From assembly GCA_020631735.1 (NCBI GenBank), contig CM036160.1:109023250-109087249 (forward strand): DNA of 64,000 nt, read 5' to 3'. The notes under the pieces are model-generated. The model was not told where the DNA came from and did not search any database. It saw only the letters and a program-made list of their open reading frames with translations. Of this stretch, positions 19,905-31,586 are shown piece by piece (within the stretch, counting starts at the first letter, position 1; each line of letters opens with the position of its first letter). The translations under genes and the position numbers were made by a program. The DNA is from Saccharum officinarum (Eukaryota; Streptophyta; Magnoliopsida; Poales; Poaceae).

Positions 19905-20132
19905 GGCTATGTTTAGTTACCAAAAGTTTACAAGATTTCTCGTTATATCGAATGTTTGACATATACATGGAGCATTAAATATAGACGAAAAAAACTAATT
20001 ACACAGTTTGGTAGAAAACCACGAGACAAATCTTTTGAGCCTAATTAGTCAATGATTAGACACTAATTGACAAATGCAAACGAATATGCTACAGTAGCCA
20101 AAGCTAAACATTTTCGCGAACTAAACACACCC
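19905..20132. mobile_element. MITE of the GTTTAGTTC-ended family
   Basis: Ends GGCTATGTTTAGTTAC and GCGAACTAAACACACCC. The interior contains TACATGGAGCATTAAATATAGA, CTAATTACACAGTTTG and TTTTGAGCCTAATTAGTC. Confidence 0.7.
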
Positions 20133-20188
20133 TAAACTGTGGGTGCATACTATTAGCTCAGGGGTGTGAACTGGATCAAAAACTGATA

Positions 20189-20413
20189 CTCCCTCCATCC
20201 TAAATTATAAGACGTTTGACTTTTTTGACATCAATTTTGACCACTCATTTTATTTAAAAATTTATGCAAAATATCAATTCTTTTATCGTGGCTTGGTATA
20301 TTAATAAAAGTTCCTCAAGAATGACTTAAATTTGACTATATTTGTATAAATTTTTTAATAAGACGAGTAGTCAAACTTAAGATAAAAAAGTTAAACGTTT
20401 GGGATGGAGGGAG
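20189..20413. mobile_element. Stowaway MITE
   Basis: CTCCCTCCATCCTAAATTAT at one end, GGGATGGAGGGAG at the other, flanked by TA. Confidence 0.8.
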
Positions 20414-20469
20414 TAGTAACAAGCTTAATTCGCTTTCCGTCTAGGTGCGGTCGCACCCACATGGTCTAA

Positions 20470-20876
20470 GACTACCCGCAGTGGGTACTCTAAAACTTTA
20501 AAGTATGAATATAGAGTAAAAACTGTTGCACTGGGTACTCTAAAATGATACTCTATTCTTTCTCTCATTCTATATTTAGAGTGGTACAGTGCTTACTCTA
20601 TAGTGGGCAGTGACGGCCCCACTAGCTAAACAAAGAAAAAAATGCTATAACTCATAAACCAAAAAATCCAAATTAAATTTCGATTGCACCATTAAATTCG
20701 TCTCAATAAATCCTTCAAAACTAGATCACACATGGATATATTTAGATAAAGTGATAAGTAGGTCCTACAGTGGATAGAGTGGATAGAAGATGATATAGAG
20801 GATGGATGAGTGCAGAAGAATTGAATATAGAGGAGAGAATCTTGCTGACTGACGTATAGAGCATGAATACAGATGT
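20470..20876. mobile_element. MITE-like element related to 35090-35560
   Basis: Contains GGGTACTCTAAAA at 20495 and again near 20537, and AGATCACACATGGATATATTTAGATAAAGTGATAAG (given here only as a locator for 20723-20758), which recurs inverted at 35225-35270. The two loci are copies of one family in opposite orientation. Ends are not precisely defined. Confidence 0.5.
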
Positions 20877-23402
20877 CATCCGCCGTGTGTGATGGCCGTG
20901 GCCGCCTCGTCGGGCACGTGCCGAGACCGCGCCAGCAGTTCTTGCCGCCGCATCGGTGGTGAACGCGGCCCCAGGAGCGACGGGCAGAAGCAAATCGCTG
21001 GCGAATGCGGTGGAGACCCTGAGGAGAAGGTGCTCGAGCAGTCGAGCTCTAGTCTCCCTGCCTGCCTCCTCTGCTGATCGACGCAAGCAGGCAAAGATGC
21101 CATTGTCGCCGTCGTGAGGAAGAAGGCAAGCGTCGCTGGCACCAGAAAAAATGCCAGCAATGACGGCGCGGCACCATTCTCACTCCCCTGTGCTCGCTCC
21201 TACGCCACACAGAGCAATAGGAAACACACTAGTAGCTGCTAGCGACGGCGCTCAACGCATGCTCGATAAAATGCCTACAAGGTCCCTTCTCCACCTGCTC
21301 TGCTGTCCGCCGGTGTCCTCTTGCCACACCGGCGCCTCCCTCCGTCCACCGCGCTCGGCCGTCGTCTGCTCCACCCTCCTCCGATCCCCTGCTCAACGCA
21401 GCCCCTCCACCCGCTCCAAATCTTCCTGCAGATGCAATGGTGTTGTAGCCCTCCACCGTTGGTCCTATGGAGGCACGTAGATTTGAGCACAGGGGCTCGC
21501 TGCTCCTCGTCGGCCCAGCGGCGAGGCGGCGTGCCATGACACAGATGTAGCTCCCCGATGAGACGCACGTCACCGCGACTGCGTGCCACCGGCATGGACG
21601 CGGCCTCAGTGAACCACCGGCGTTAGCGAAGGGCCCACCGGCAACGACGTCAGAGACGAGCCCGTAAGTGTGTGCTTTCTCTGCCCCCATCTCCATGGAC
21701 TCTGCCTCCATACATGCTCAATATGCCCGTACATCTTGGATAAGAATAGAACATAGCAAATCTCCGTGATTGTACTGCGGCTGTGATGAAGCTAGTCTGC
21801 AGGTGAGGTAATGATAATATCAAGTGGTTCCAATTTGTCTCTGCCCTCCCGTACTCCAGGAAAGCTTGAGTTTTTATGTCATGTGTTCGATAAAATGGCC
21901 ATATCATCATGATATAAATAGATGAATCCCATTATTCCTAAGTTCAATCTATTAGTCTCTGAAGCAAATTTCTATTAGCAGGTACAAAGATCAGCGACTA
22001 TGGGTATTCATTTGCAAAGACGTTTTCACTCAGCAATATTCAGATTTCATATTAGGTATATATCTTCTCAAACTTTCAAGATTGCAAGTACTAAATTTGT
22101 TCAGAGACTTAATCATTTTGCAAAATTGTTTTGCTATAAGTATTGAATTGAGTCATTGCCTTCAAAGTCAAACTGAAACTAAAGACATTTCTTCTTTTTT
22201 GTGACCAATTCAAACTAAAAGAACACAGAAGCAAATGGAGAATTATGGCTTGTTCCTTTCTCGGAATATAGCATCATCTATTACCAAATACATGCACGGT
22301 TCTACTGCTCACTATTTTTATTTAAATGCAGCACATATATTCATCCATTGCTAATTAAATGTAGCACATATGTTCATCCATTGCTAACAAAAATTCTAAT
22401 TAGAGTTTCCATCTCCCCCCAAAAAAAGGGCATTGTTCCGACGCTTCCACTCTCTCCGTGAGCTCCATCTTCTCTACTGCATAGTACTCAGATCTTCTGT
22501 GCCTGTCAGCTGTCACAGATAGATGATGTGGGGGTGGTATCCATGTGCTGCTTCTCATCTCCTCAGCTTGTTAGTCGGCCGGCACGGTAGTCGTCCACGT
22601 GGAGCCAGCACCAATCATGTCTTCAAACCATAAGGTAAGCGCTGTTTATATTCACCACTCTTTGCTTGATTTGGTTGAGAATTTTAGAAGCTGCTTCCAT
22701 AGTTCCATTGATGCTGGCTGAAAAATCTGCGTTCAAATTAAATTAGCAAAATATCTAAATAGAAGATTTAAAATTGTGATCCATTTCCTAGATAGAGAAT
22801 TATGAATTGAGACTTGTTTCCACTCTAAAATATCCCTGCGTTTGTTGTTGTAATATTGGGTTAGACAAATCTAAATCTAATATTCTTATTAAATCCTAGA
22901 CTACCACCACAGTTTTTTTTTTCTGAACAAGCATGCACCAGGTTATCAGATTAAATGATTTCCTACTGCCATTAACCTGTACTGATGTTAATATGTTACT
23001 TAATTATATGTGCTCCCTAAAATACACATATACAGAGTGGAAAGATTAATAAATTAACAAAGCAAGATTGAATTATCGTGAATGAACTTTCTCATTTCAT
23101 TTCAAATCTGAACCAAAGTTACAATGTTTCATTAAGCAACCCTGTAGACCTGAGAATGTTCCTATATATCAGTTCTTCTCCAAAATAGTAAAAATACAAG
23201 ATGGAGGAACATGCCATGTTATGTCCACGCAACAGTTCAGGTAGATGCTCTGTGATGAATCTATTGAAGCCTCCTTTTACAAATCGGAGTTTGCATATTA
23301 CTTTTGTGGAACAAACCTGATCACTTTATTGCTTACATGGATTGGTATGTTGTTGTGCCTTCATTTATAAAATACATTTTCATTTCTAGATAACCTGTCC
23401 TA
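20877..23402. other. Intergenic: GC-rich block then AT-rich sequence
   Basis: 20877-21700 is GC-rich with overlapping ORFs on both strands (up to 160 codons) that resemble no family I know and have no splice-consistent extension. It could be a captured gene fragment. 21700-23400 is AT-rich with no recognised feature. Confidence 0.4.
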
Positions 23403-24632
23403 TCCTATACTAAATAACTAAAGATCGGCTTCCAGAAAGTCTGCAAGTGATGGATTTCTCATGTATACCTTCCATCATCTCTGTTAGGCTTCTCCCTTGG
23501 GCACTTTTTTGGAGTACTGTAGACAAGAACAGCCTGAAGGAAGTAGATTAATTATGGATGCTTCAACGATTCAGCACCAAAAAGTATGCATGAGAATTAT
23601 TCATTCATTTTGTCTAGATGCCAATATTTTCCATTAAATAACACAAGTTATACAGACAGCACTGTCAGCGGGAAGCAAACCTAGCCCCAAACTGCACCTC
23701 AATAGGATAAGTTAGAAAGAAGCTTGCCGAACTGAGATGGTGAAGATGACCAATGGATATGATATGCTTGCAAGATAAATTAAGCCTATGCTATTTTTAT
23801 TTTCAGTTGTAAAATAAGATTTCATGGACACATTTTTTTGAGAACGTGCTTAGCACATGTTTCGTTAAGAGATTGGACACTCAGGTTCCCAATGTTTGAG
23901 AAGTGAAAAGCAACACAACAGTTTTTGCTTATATACATATGAAACCATCTCCGGCTATCGTCAGTTCATTTACTATCTTTATTCCTCTAGGCATTTTACT
24001 CAAAGACCTGGTTTCTGATATTGCTGAGGGATTTTATTAAAAGATTATAGTACTTGTCTTTATTCTTGAGAAACTCACTTATGATCTTTTTTTTTATGAT
24101 TGCCTGTAGTACGTAGATAATTAATTATATCCTCTAATATAATAAAATTCAGACTACGTTTACGGAAATACAGAACCTATCTACATTCCAGCAACCAAAT
24201 TTCATCGCACTGTAATTTTACAATTGTGAGATCTTGCTGCTTAAATCATATAGTTTAAAGAAGACAATGCAATTTCAGGTAGTAGAGATGACATTTTTTT
24301 TGCTCAGTTTGAGTCAAATGTCACTGGAAGACAATTCATTTACATAATGTCAGAGCTCAATGTATGCTATGAAGCTGAAAGACTTTGCAGTGTCAATTAA
24401 AAGCATATTTTTAATTAGAAGAATAAATGATCCAACATATTTGTGCTTACGCTATTGGTACAAAGCTGCTTTTCATGTCCTTGTATTTGTTGATACAAAA
24501 TGTGACTCTATTTCTTTTCAATTGATCGAAGTAATCAGGTAATCAAACAAATCAATTTCTAAACATTGTGAATCCCACACGGAATCACCACGGCTGGCTC
24601 AAGATGGCGCGGGCCGCGCCCGGGTTTTCTAG
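23403..24632 (+). mobile_element. Helitron-like non-autonomous element
   Basis: The right end has the Helitron 3' signature: a GC-rich palindrome (GGCGCGGGCCGCGCC, 24606-24620), eight bases, then CTAG at 24629-24632 followed by T. A matching left end TCCTATACTAAATAACTAA begins at 23403 after an A, as expected for insertion between A and T. An alternative left end is TCCTCTAATATAATAAAA at 24130. No Rep/helicase coding is present. Confidence 0.5.
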
Positions 24633-24722
24633 TGTTCATACTTATCCTTGATTCTATTAGAAGAACATGCCGGTTTGAGATTTCTTTTGAAAAAAAAAAG
24701 ACCATCTGACCGCAGTTATTAC

Positions 24723-24986
24723 GGGCTTGCTTGGCTGCAAGCCAATTCTTTCCAAGTCAAAACATGGACAAGTTCAAAAGATTTGGCATGAATTGGATTG
24801 GTGCCAAAATATCGGCAATTCCTTCTAAAATTCTGGCAAGACAACATTCGTTTCTTTTACTGGTAGCAAACCAAGTATTAACCTTGGTTGCCTTACAAAA
24901 ATATTGGCTTAAAATATTGGTGTACCCACATTTTGGGTTGCCTTAAAATTGGCATGACAAAATTTGGTGTTCAGCCAAGCAGGCTC
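24723..24986. mobile_element. MITE with CTTGGCT ends
   Basis: Inverted ends GGGCTTGCTTGGCTGC and CAGCCAAGCAGGCTC enclose AT-rich sequence with many TTGGCA/TGCCAA words. A related, shorter copy is at 59473-59625. Confidence 0.65.
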
Positions 24987-25309
24987 TACACACCCATCTC
25001 AAAGTGCAAACGCACCACAAGAGTTATAGAACTTACTCAAAACCTGCCTATAAACTAAAAGGCCATATATCCATTAGACTCGAGGTGCAAACATACCTTG
25101 ATTATATCCTTGTGTATCTTTATATATTGGTTGGGCATATATATACTCTACATATATCCATATTATGCATAGTCCTTTTTATACACTTGTCAACATTGTA
25201 GAGCATACTCTCGTGCTGATAAACTGAGTACGTACGTGGGTCGTCGTCGTCGTCATAGCATGTACGTTTGTCACGTGCGTACGCGTACTGACGGCCATTC
25301 TGCAGCTAG
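24987..25309. other. 3' flank of the FT-like gene
   Basis: No gene. It would hold the 3' UTR of the FT-like gene. A TCGTCGTCGTCG repeat is at 25240. Confidence 0.4.
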
Positions 25310-26525
25310 CTAGTTTAGGACGCCGGCGCCCGGCGGTGTCCTTGGCTGCCGGAGGTCGTGGCGCCGGCCGCCGGTGCCACCCTCGGGCTGGCAGGTGAAG
25401 AAGGCGGCGGCGACGGGGGCGCCTAGGCCGTGGTCGACGGTGAAGTTGCGGGTGCAGAAGTTGTGGCGGAGAAGCGGCGGCTGGTCGACGGAGCCGCGCG
25501 CCATCTGCTGGAAGAGCACGAACACCACGCGGTGGATCCCCGCCGGCGGCTGGGGGCTCTCGTAGCAAATCACCTCGCGACCTGCATGCGTGCGTGTATG
25601 CAGTCAATTATTGGAAACGCAGATCCATGCATACGGAATCACCCATGCATGGATTTCTCCTTTTTTTTTTTACTATATAATGATATGTCACGCGTTCATG
25701 TGGGATTTTCTTAGAAATATAAAAAATATTACATGTATAAGTTAAACCTACCTGCATGTTTTTACATCCATTCTTATCAAAATTAAGCAAGACAATGAAA
25801 GGATCCTTGAAAAACTAATAGAATTCAATCAAATTATAGATGATAAAAGGACAAAACAAATAGCAATCTGTGAATGATTTCTATATTTCTTATATATTGA
25901 AAGTAGTAACTGCGTTTAGTGGAGATGACGTGGATGAGGTTAAAAGTTAGTGGAATAAGATGACTATTAGTGAGAGATGATGTGGATAATTAGCAATAGA
26001 TGATGTGGATGGCTCTTACATGTTGAGACAAAATTATAGTGAGAATAATATATATAGATTTATTAATTTACTGTAAAAAGGAGAATTGCGTATATATGTT
26101 ATAATATAATATAACCCAAAAATACATTTTTTTTGCGAATAACCCAAAAATACATGTAGCCCAAGTTCCTTTTGTGTGTGGCGGCATTCAAGGTGGGTTT
26201 GAGCTCCAAGTTTTTTTTGGAAGATATATAGGATGGACGACGTACATTCTTGGAACCATGTGCATCCGTTTACGAACTAATAACACTATGATGGTCATAA
26301 TTAATTGAACAAAGTAATATTCAACTTTTTAAAACAGTTTATTTTAGTAAAAAAGTTTATGAAAACTCAACAGTCTAAACATAATTTCTCCACAAATAAA
26401 AAACGATATTCACAGAAATCACATAAACAAATGTTTAATATTATAACTTTGCAAAGTGTTTGATTATGCATGTTTCACAGGTTCTAGAATTGATGCAAGG
26501 ATCTAATGATAAATGCTGAGGGTAC

Positions 26526-29180
26526 TGTAACAACCCTTGTTTTCGTGCAACCAAAAATATGAACTTTTTAAAATTTATCCTACAACGTGTGAAGCATATA
26601 GCCGCTAGGTCAAACCTAAGCCAATTCTTTCCCTTCTCGACTCCATAGTCTTGTGCATTGCATATAATTTAGTTGCATAGTGAGTGCCTTGAGTTTGATC
26701 TTGTCGGGAGTTTATTGTTTGATTGTAGGATTAGCCGGTTGTTTGGACCAAAACCCCCTAGAGGAGAAATAGGAAAACCATCACCAAAAAGGAGAAGGAA
26801 AATCCTTTTCCCCTCCCAACCAGCCCAGCCGGCCCACTCCTTCTCCCCCTTCACTTGCGCCGACCTAGCCCAAGGCCCTCAGCCGCTGCCGCCCAGCTCA
26901 CCCCTCCTTGGCCCGCTCGGCCCTCTCACCCCGCAGGCCCGCACGACACCACAGCCCAGGTCGCAGTCCTGCTCGCGCCCTCGAGGCCCAGCAACTGAAG
27001 CCCAACTGAGCCGTTCACCGACAGCCTCCCACTTGGCCCAGCCGCCGCCAAACCCTAAGAGAACTCGCGCTCCACCCCTTGGAGCCACCACCGCCGCTAG
27101 CACTGGTCCGTCCGCACCGCTCCCCGCACTCACGTACGAAGCGAGCATAGAGCGGCCACAACCCGCTCCCCTCGGTTGTCCTCTTTTGCATACGCCTGTA
27201 CGACCCCGGCCCCACTGCTACGATGGGTAGACAACGACGTCGTTCGCGGTACCCGCCAACCAGCCGAAGACGCCGTAGCCCTGTCTCCCTTCCGTCAACA
27301 CCGTGCCGTCTCCTTCTACCTGCTCCTTCTCTGCTTTTGTTCCTGGCCCCGCTCTGCTTTTCCGTCCGGTCAAAGGAAGTCGCCGCTGCTTTCCGTCGGT
27401 GATGGCCAGTGCCCGCAAGAAGCCAAGCTGCCCCCTCGAATGCCCTCGCATGAGTCGTGATGCCAGCACGGACCCGCCCTAGGCCGCGATCGCCGGGCGT
27501 GGTTACGCCAGACCGCGCGAACGCAGCCAGACGCCAGAGGAGGACTCGTGAGACGAAGCTGACCCGGCGTACATCGAGTGGGTGACAACGGAACGAAGGC
27601 GCCACGTCCCAGAACAATCATATTAGACATGCAATAATGTAGTTGTTAGTGCTTTATTTTCTGCAATTGAACTGTGATAGGTTACATGTAAGAATTGCTT
27701 ACCTTAACGTTACCTTTACCCCTGCACATTCGCTGTTAGTCTAGATGCTCGCTTACTACTTACTTCTTACTTCTACTACGCATTATGTCTGTAATGTGAT
27801 GCTTGGTGGAGGATTGTTTGTGAGTGGCTATGGCACTCAGTGCCGATAATGTGGTGATAACTTGGAGAGATCTTGGTGTGCGTCTTGGGTGTGTGGTGAG
27901 GGTTGAGTCGACCGGACATGATTCTACGACGAGTCATTGGGACAAGTTTTGCCAGGAGGGTGTGACCTGAGCATCCTCTATGATGAGAGGTACCTGTGGC
28001 GGGTACATGAGAGTGGAGTAGACCCCGGGGTGCCTCGCAGGGGTGAGCCCCTGGGAAGGAGGTGTCGTCGAGGCATGGGGTGTCGGTTAACCCCACTTGA
28101 GAAGATGTCATGTCTGATCCCCTAAGGACTAGTATGTCGAGAGAACCGAATCATAGGACCCTACGTACACACCACTCGTCCCTGGTCGGGCGGGGGACGG
28201 ATGTTGACCAGCTAGGGCGGTGCCACTACCGCCTAAGATGTAGGTGATAGTGTAGAGAGGTACGGATGTATGACTCATACCCTCCTAAGACAGCGTAGTG
28301 TCCTTGAGGGGCCGATACTATGTCTCACAGTCTCAACATGCCGGTGGACTCTGGGGTGACTTAGGGTTGAATGGCAGGGTGGTATCACACTAGTTTGGAA
28401 GACAGCCCAATATCAGCCTAGATGGTGGCCACCGTTGATGATGATGATCTTGTGGTTTCAGGTGTACACGCTCTGCGGAGTTGATCGATCTATACGTGTA
28501 GCCGCATCCACGGATATGGACATTCCTATGACCTACACTTCCCTTGATTAGAGAAAGGAATCATTTCTTCTTCTTTCCCCTAGGTTGGGTGTTGGATTCC
28601 GGCTTTGGCCGTTGAGGCAAGGTACGAGATGGAGTCGTCCTTGTCGTCTCAAGAGTGAGAGTGTGGTGAGATGTGTGTGATGGGATGGGTGAATGTGTGG
28701 ATAAGACGGGTTAAAACTTGACGAATTATTATAAAACTTTGATTATACTTGCATAGAAAAACTACAGCAAAAAATAGGTCTTTTGCTCTACCCTTGCATT
28801 CCACTTACCACAAAGCAAACACAAAGCATAGGTTGGGAGCCAGTGGCCAGTACAAATCGTATTGATAATTGTTTAGCAGGATTGGAGCCATCTACATCTA
28901 CAACAACTGAGATTGGTAGAATTCAGATGGTCTCATTCTACACTCAAGGATGCCTCTGGATTAAAGATCGCCAAGCTTCGCTTCCACGATAGACTAACAG
29001 TGTTTTGTTTGTTGTTAGTTGTATCCAAACTACTGTAATATATTTATTTATACACTCTGATGTTGTATGACTCTGTAATTAATTGTAAATTGGTTGCCCG
29101 TGATAGCGGGGGTATCCTGGAATTATCACAGAGGGGCAAAAGAGTTGGGATTTTTATTTTGGAAATCCCGGGTCTTTACA
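26526..29180 (+). mobile_element. Solo LTR of a gypsy-type retrotransposon (in intron 3 of the FT-like gene)
   Basis: Starts TGTAACAACCC and ends GGTCTTTACA. It is flanked by GGTAC (26521-26525) and GGTAT (29181-29185), a five-base target duplication with one change. It has the same architecture as the Tekay-like LTR: TGTAA start, TTACA end, a GC-rich block (26800-27600) and AT-rich remainder. No internal domain or second LTR is present, so it is the product of LTR-LTR recombination. The ORFs in the GC block are not called. Its orientation follows the TG...CA reading on the plus strand and is uncertain. Confidence 0.75.
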
Positions 29181-29240
29181 GGTATCCAACCTGCAACTGC
29201 AAGGTTTCAAAACAAGGAAGTATTCCCTGCTAAAATAGCG

Positions 29241-29389
29241 GACTTCTCCTAGTGTTTTTAAGCAGTAATAAAATACTACCACTAGTCATAGCATATGGAA
29301 ATCTCACTAGGAGGCATTTAGTAGAGAAAAATTATACTAAATTTTAAATGCTAAAACCCTAGGAAAAGCCAATCTCACTAGGAGAAGTC
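29241..29389. mobile_element. Small MITE with perfect 14-bp inverted ends
   Basis: GACTTCTCCTAGTG at the left and CACTAGGAGAAGTC at the right, 149 bp overall. It lies in intron 3 of the FT-like gene. No clear target duplication. Confidence 0.65.
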
Positions 29390-30169
29390 TGGAATTCTTG
29401 TTGTGATTCCTGCAAGAACATATCCGTCATCCATGGTAGGTTAGGTGACATTAATTAGCTATTCACAGTGTGCGCATGTTCATTTCATTAACTTCTTTAT
29501 CAGCAAAATCATCATTCATGAATTTAATCGTGTTCTATGTATGCATCTTTTACCAGTCTGTAGTGTGATGGTGGCGTCTAATTTTTGTGATTTGTACTCT
29601 GTATGGTACTTTTACATGCATGTAATATAAAAATTGAGGTATGAAATGCACAAAAAAAGAAAGCTACTCAATAACTCAAACATCTTGTCACCAGTCAGAT
29701 TATACTGCAAGATGTCTGTATCTGTATGCAATGATCGTAATGCATGCATAAGTACCAAATTATACATGCTTTAACCTGATGCAATATGAAATAAGGCAGG
29801 TGCTTTGGGGCCTTCCTAGATTTAGAACGAAGCATGCCATCTTTTCAGTTTCAATTGGCCAATATCTAAGCAAGCTCATTATTGACAAATAATTAAGACA
29901 AACTGTAAAGGTTTACTTACAGAGAGTAGAAGGCGCGGTCGATGAAAGCATGAAGCTAGCTAGAGATAATTGGAATGGCTATGATTATACAATAACAGGA
30001 TACATACTGAATCCTATAATTAATTTGTACAAAATCATATTCGTGTATAATGTGAAAAGGAAGCGTTTGTCGACTCATAACACATCAAGACAAACATAGT
30101 AACCACTCTAGCTAAGTTTAATTTCTAAAAAGGCGCCACACTTAAAACCCAGAGTCCCTGTAGTCTAGG

Positions 30170-30520
30170 ACCAAAAAGAAACGGCCGATGACATAATTTT
30201 ATTAGTTGATGCTCTCCGATACTCGACTACTGCACAAACCTCATCATTGGCGGCTATAACTCCCCTCCACCTCGCCACCAGTTTTCATCAGCATTGGTGA
30301 TTAAAGTGGACGATGATAACCAGGGTTATCACCATTGGCTCGGTGTTTCATCTAGCGGTAATAAGGGCAGTATCACCACTGATTTGGTATATGATTCGAC
30401 GATGATGAAGATTTCATCATCGCTAGCTCAATCGGCATATGATCCTTTGACCCCACGGACCACCGGTGCGACTTTTGGTTCGGCGATGATGAGCACCTCA
30501 TCACCGATGGGCTAGAATTC
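30170..30520. mobile_element. CACTA-like fragment with CATCACCG words
   Basis: Repeated words TCATCATCG, TCATCACCG and GGCGATGATGAG in both orientations resemble the subterminal repeats of grass CACTA elements. No terminal CACTA ends found. Intron 3 of the FT-like gene. Confidence 0.35.
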
Positions 30521-30824
30521 TTCCGTTTGAATTATATTGGTACATAGAATATTGTCTAGTTGTATGATGTAATATAGATGCATTTAATTATCTGATTTTG
30601 ATTTGAGCTCTGTTACTTCCTCACTCAAAAGTGGATCACAATCGAGATGTGATGTTGCTGACATGCACAACGCATTTCGAGCTACTGCTCTTTTCTACTC
30701 ACTACTCACCATATTCAATTTCAGTTGTCCCAGGAATATCTGTCACCAACCTGCAAAATGAAAGGTGATCGATGAAATCCAAATGTAACTATGCATGGCT
30801 TTTAGAACATAAACAATATACATA

Positions 30825-30950
30825 CTCCCTCCGCCCCATGATAGCTGCACGTCTCACTTAAATTTCGAAGTTCAACTTTAAATCTAGTTAATTTTAAAAT
30901 AGCATTTGACTCATTTCTTAAGATGTGCAGTTATTTTGGAACGGATGAAG
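30825..30950. mobile_element. Stowaway MITE in intron 2 of the FT-like gene
   Basis: CTCCCTCCGCCCCATGATAG at one end, imperfect inverse ending TTGGAACGGATGAAG, TA on both sides. Confidence 0.7.
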
Positions 30951-31343
30951 TATGTTTGAGGACTAATTATGGTACCAATGCAAATACTCCCTCAACGTCG
31001 GATTGCTGGGGTCGGGAGCGTCAGGATCCACCATAACCTTTTGATTTGATGATCCAAAAGCCACGCGGACGGCATATGTAAATGAACACATCATGAACAA
31101 TCAGTTAGCTTAGCTAGGAATGGCAATAGGACATGCAAGCACACACAACAAGCAAGGCTGTTTTTTAATAATAAGAACGAATATCAGCCAAAAGAGATGC
31201 GTAGAGGAACACTTTACAAGCGTGTAGGACTGCCTGAAACCGGTGCCCCCGATCTCGACGCGAGGCCTTGCTGCCACCGCCGACGGCCGGAGGTCGGAGC
31301 CGTTGATGAGGCGCCGGCCGTTGTAGGAGACCCGGAGCGCCAC

Positions 31344-31512
31344 CGGCCGTTGTAGGAAACCGGTGTTGTCTGACGTTAAAGACTTTTAGCGTCAGGATTT
31401 ACAGCGTCAGCAGAAGTCTGACGCTATAAGTTTTTAGCGTCAGATTGTCTGGCGCTGTATCCGCTTTTAGCGTCAGATTGTCTATCGCTAATTTCGGTGT
31501 TGTGGTGTAGTG
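31344..31512 (-). mobile_element. CACTA-type fragment inserted in FT-like exon 1
   Basis: Read on the minus strand it begins CACTACACCACAACACCG, a CACTA-style terminus, and contains several TAGCGTCAGA words in direct and inverted order (subterminal repeats). The far end lacks a matching terminus; instead CCGGCCGTTGTAGGA of the neighbouring exon (31314-31328) is repeated at 31343-31357. So the element is truncated or was repaired with host filler. Confidence 0.65.
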
Positions 31513-31586
31513 CTCGGCGAGAACGGGTCCACCACATCGGCGACCACCCGCCCCAGCATCAGGCTGTCCCTTGACGTCATCGACAT

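Larger units (their letters stand above)
25310..31586 (-). pseudogene. FT-like (PEBP family) gene, exon 1 interrupted
   Basis: PEBP proteins of the FT group are mobile flowering signals. The four-exon FT structure is clear: exon 1 31586-31218 (split), exon 2 31037-30976 (62 nt), exon 3 30750-30710 (41 nt), exon 4 25581-25310. The 62- and 41-nt sizes are those of FT genes. Readable: MSMTSRDSLMLGRVVADVVD, then after the insert [72 protein letters not shown] and the GGRR end. The Tyr of REYLHW (FT Tyr85 position) is kept; the RQNF position of FT is RHNF. Exon 1 is broken by about 169 bp of transposon at 31344-31512; reading through gives a stop seven codons into the insert. Intron 3 is 5.1 kb and contains a solo LTR. 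All splice sites are canonical, so before the insertion the gene looked functional. Confidence 0.9.

Noticed and set aside
20877..21711. Overlapping ORFs of 90-160 codons as a gene
   Set aside because: They are open in opposite frames on both strands with no family resemblance; composition explains them.
26673..27630. Several 85-200-codon ORFs on both strands
   Set aside because: They fall in the GC-rich part of the solo LTR, overlap one another and resemble no protein.
31110..31343. Stand-alone 77-codon ORF on the minus strand
   Set aside because: It is the second half of FT-like exon 1 read into intron 1; its first codon is GTG (Val) of the original exon.
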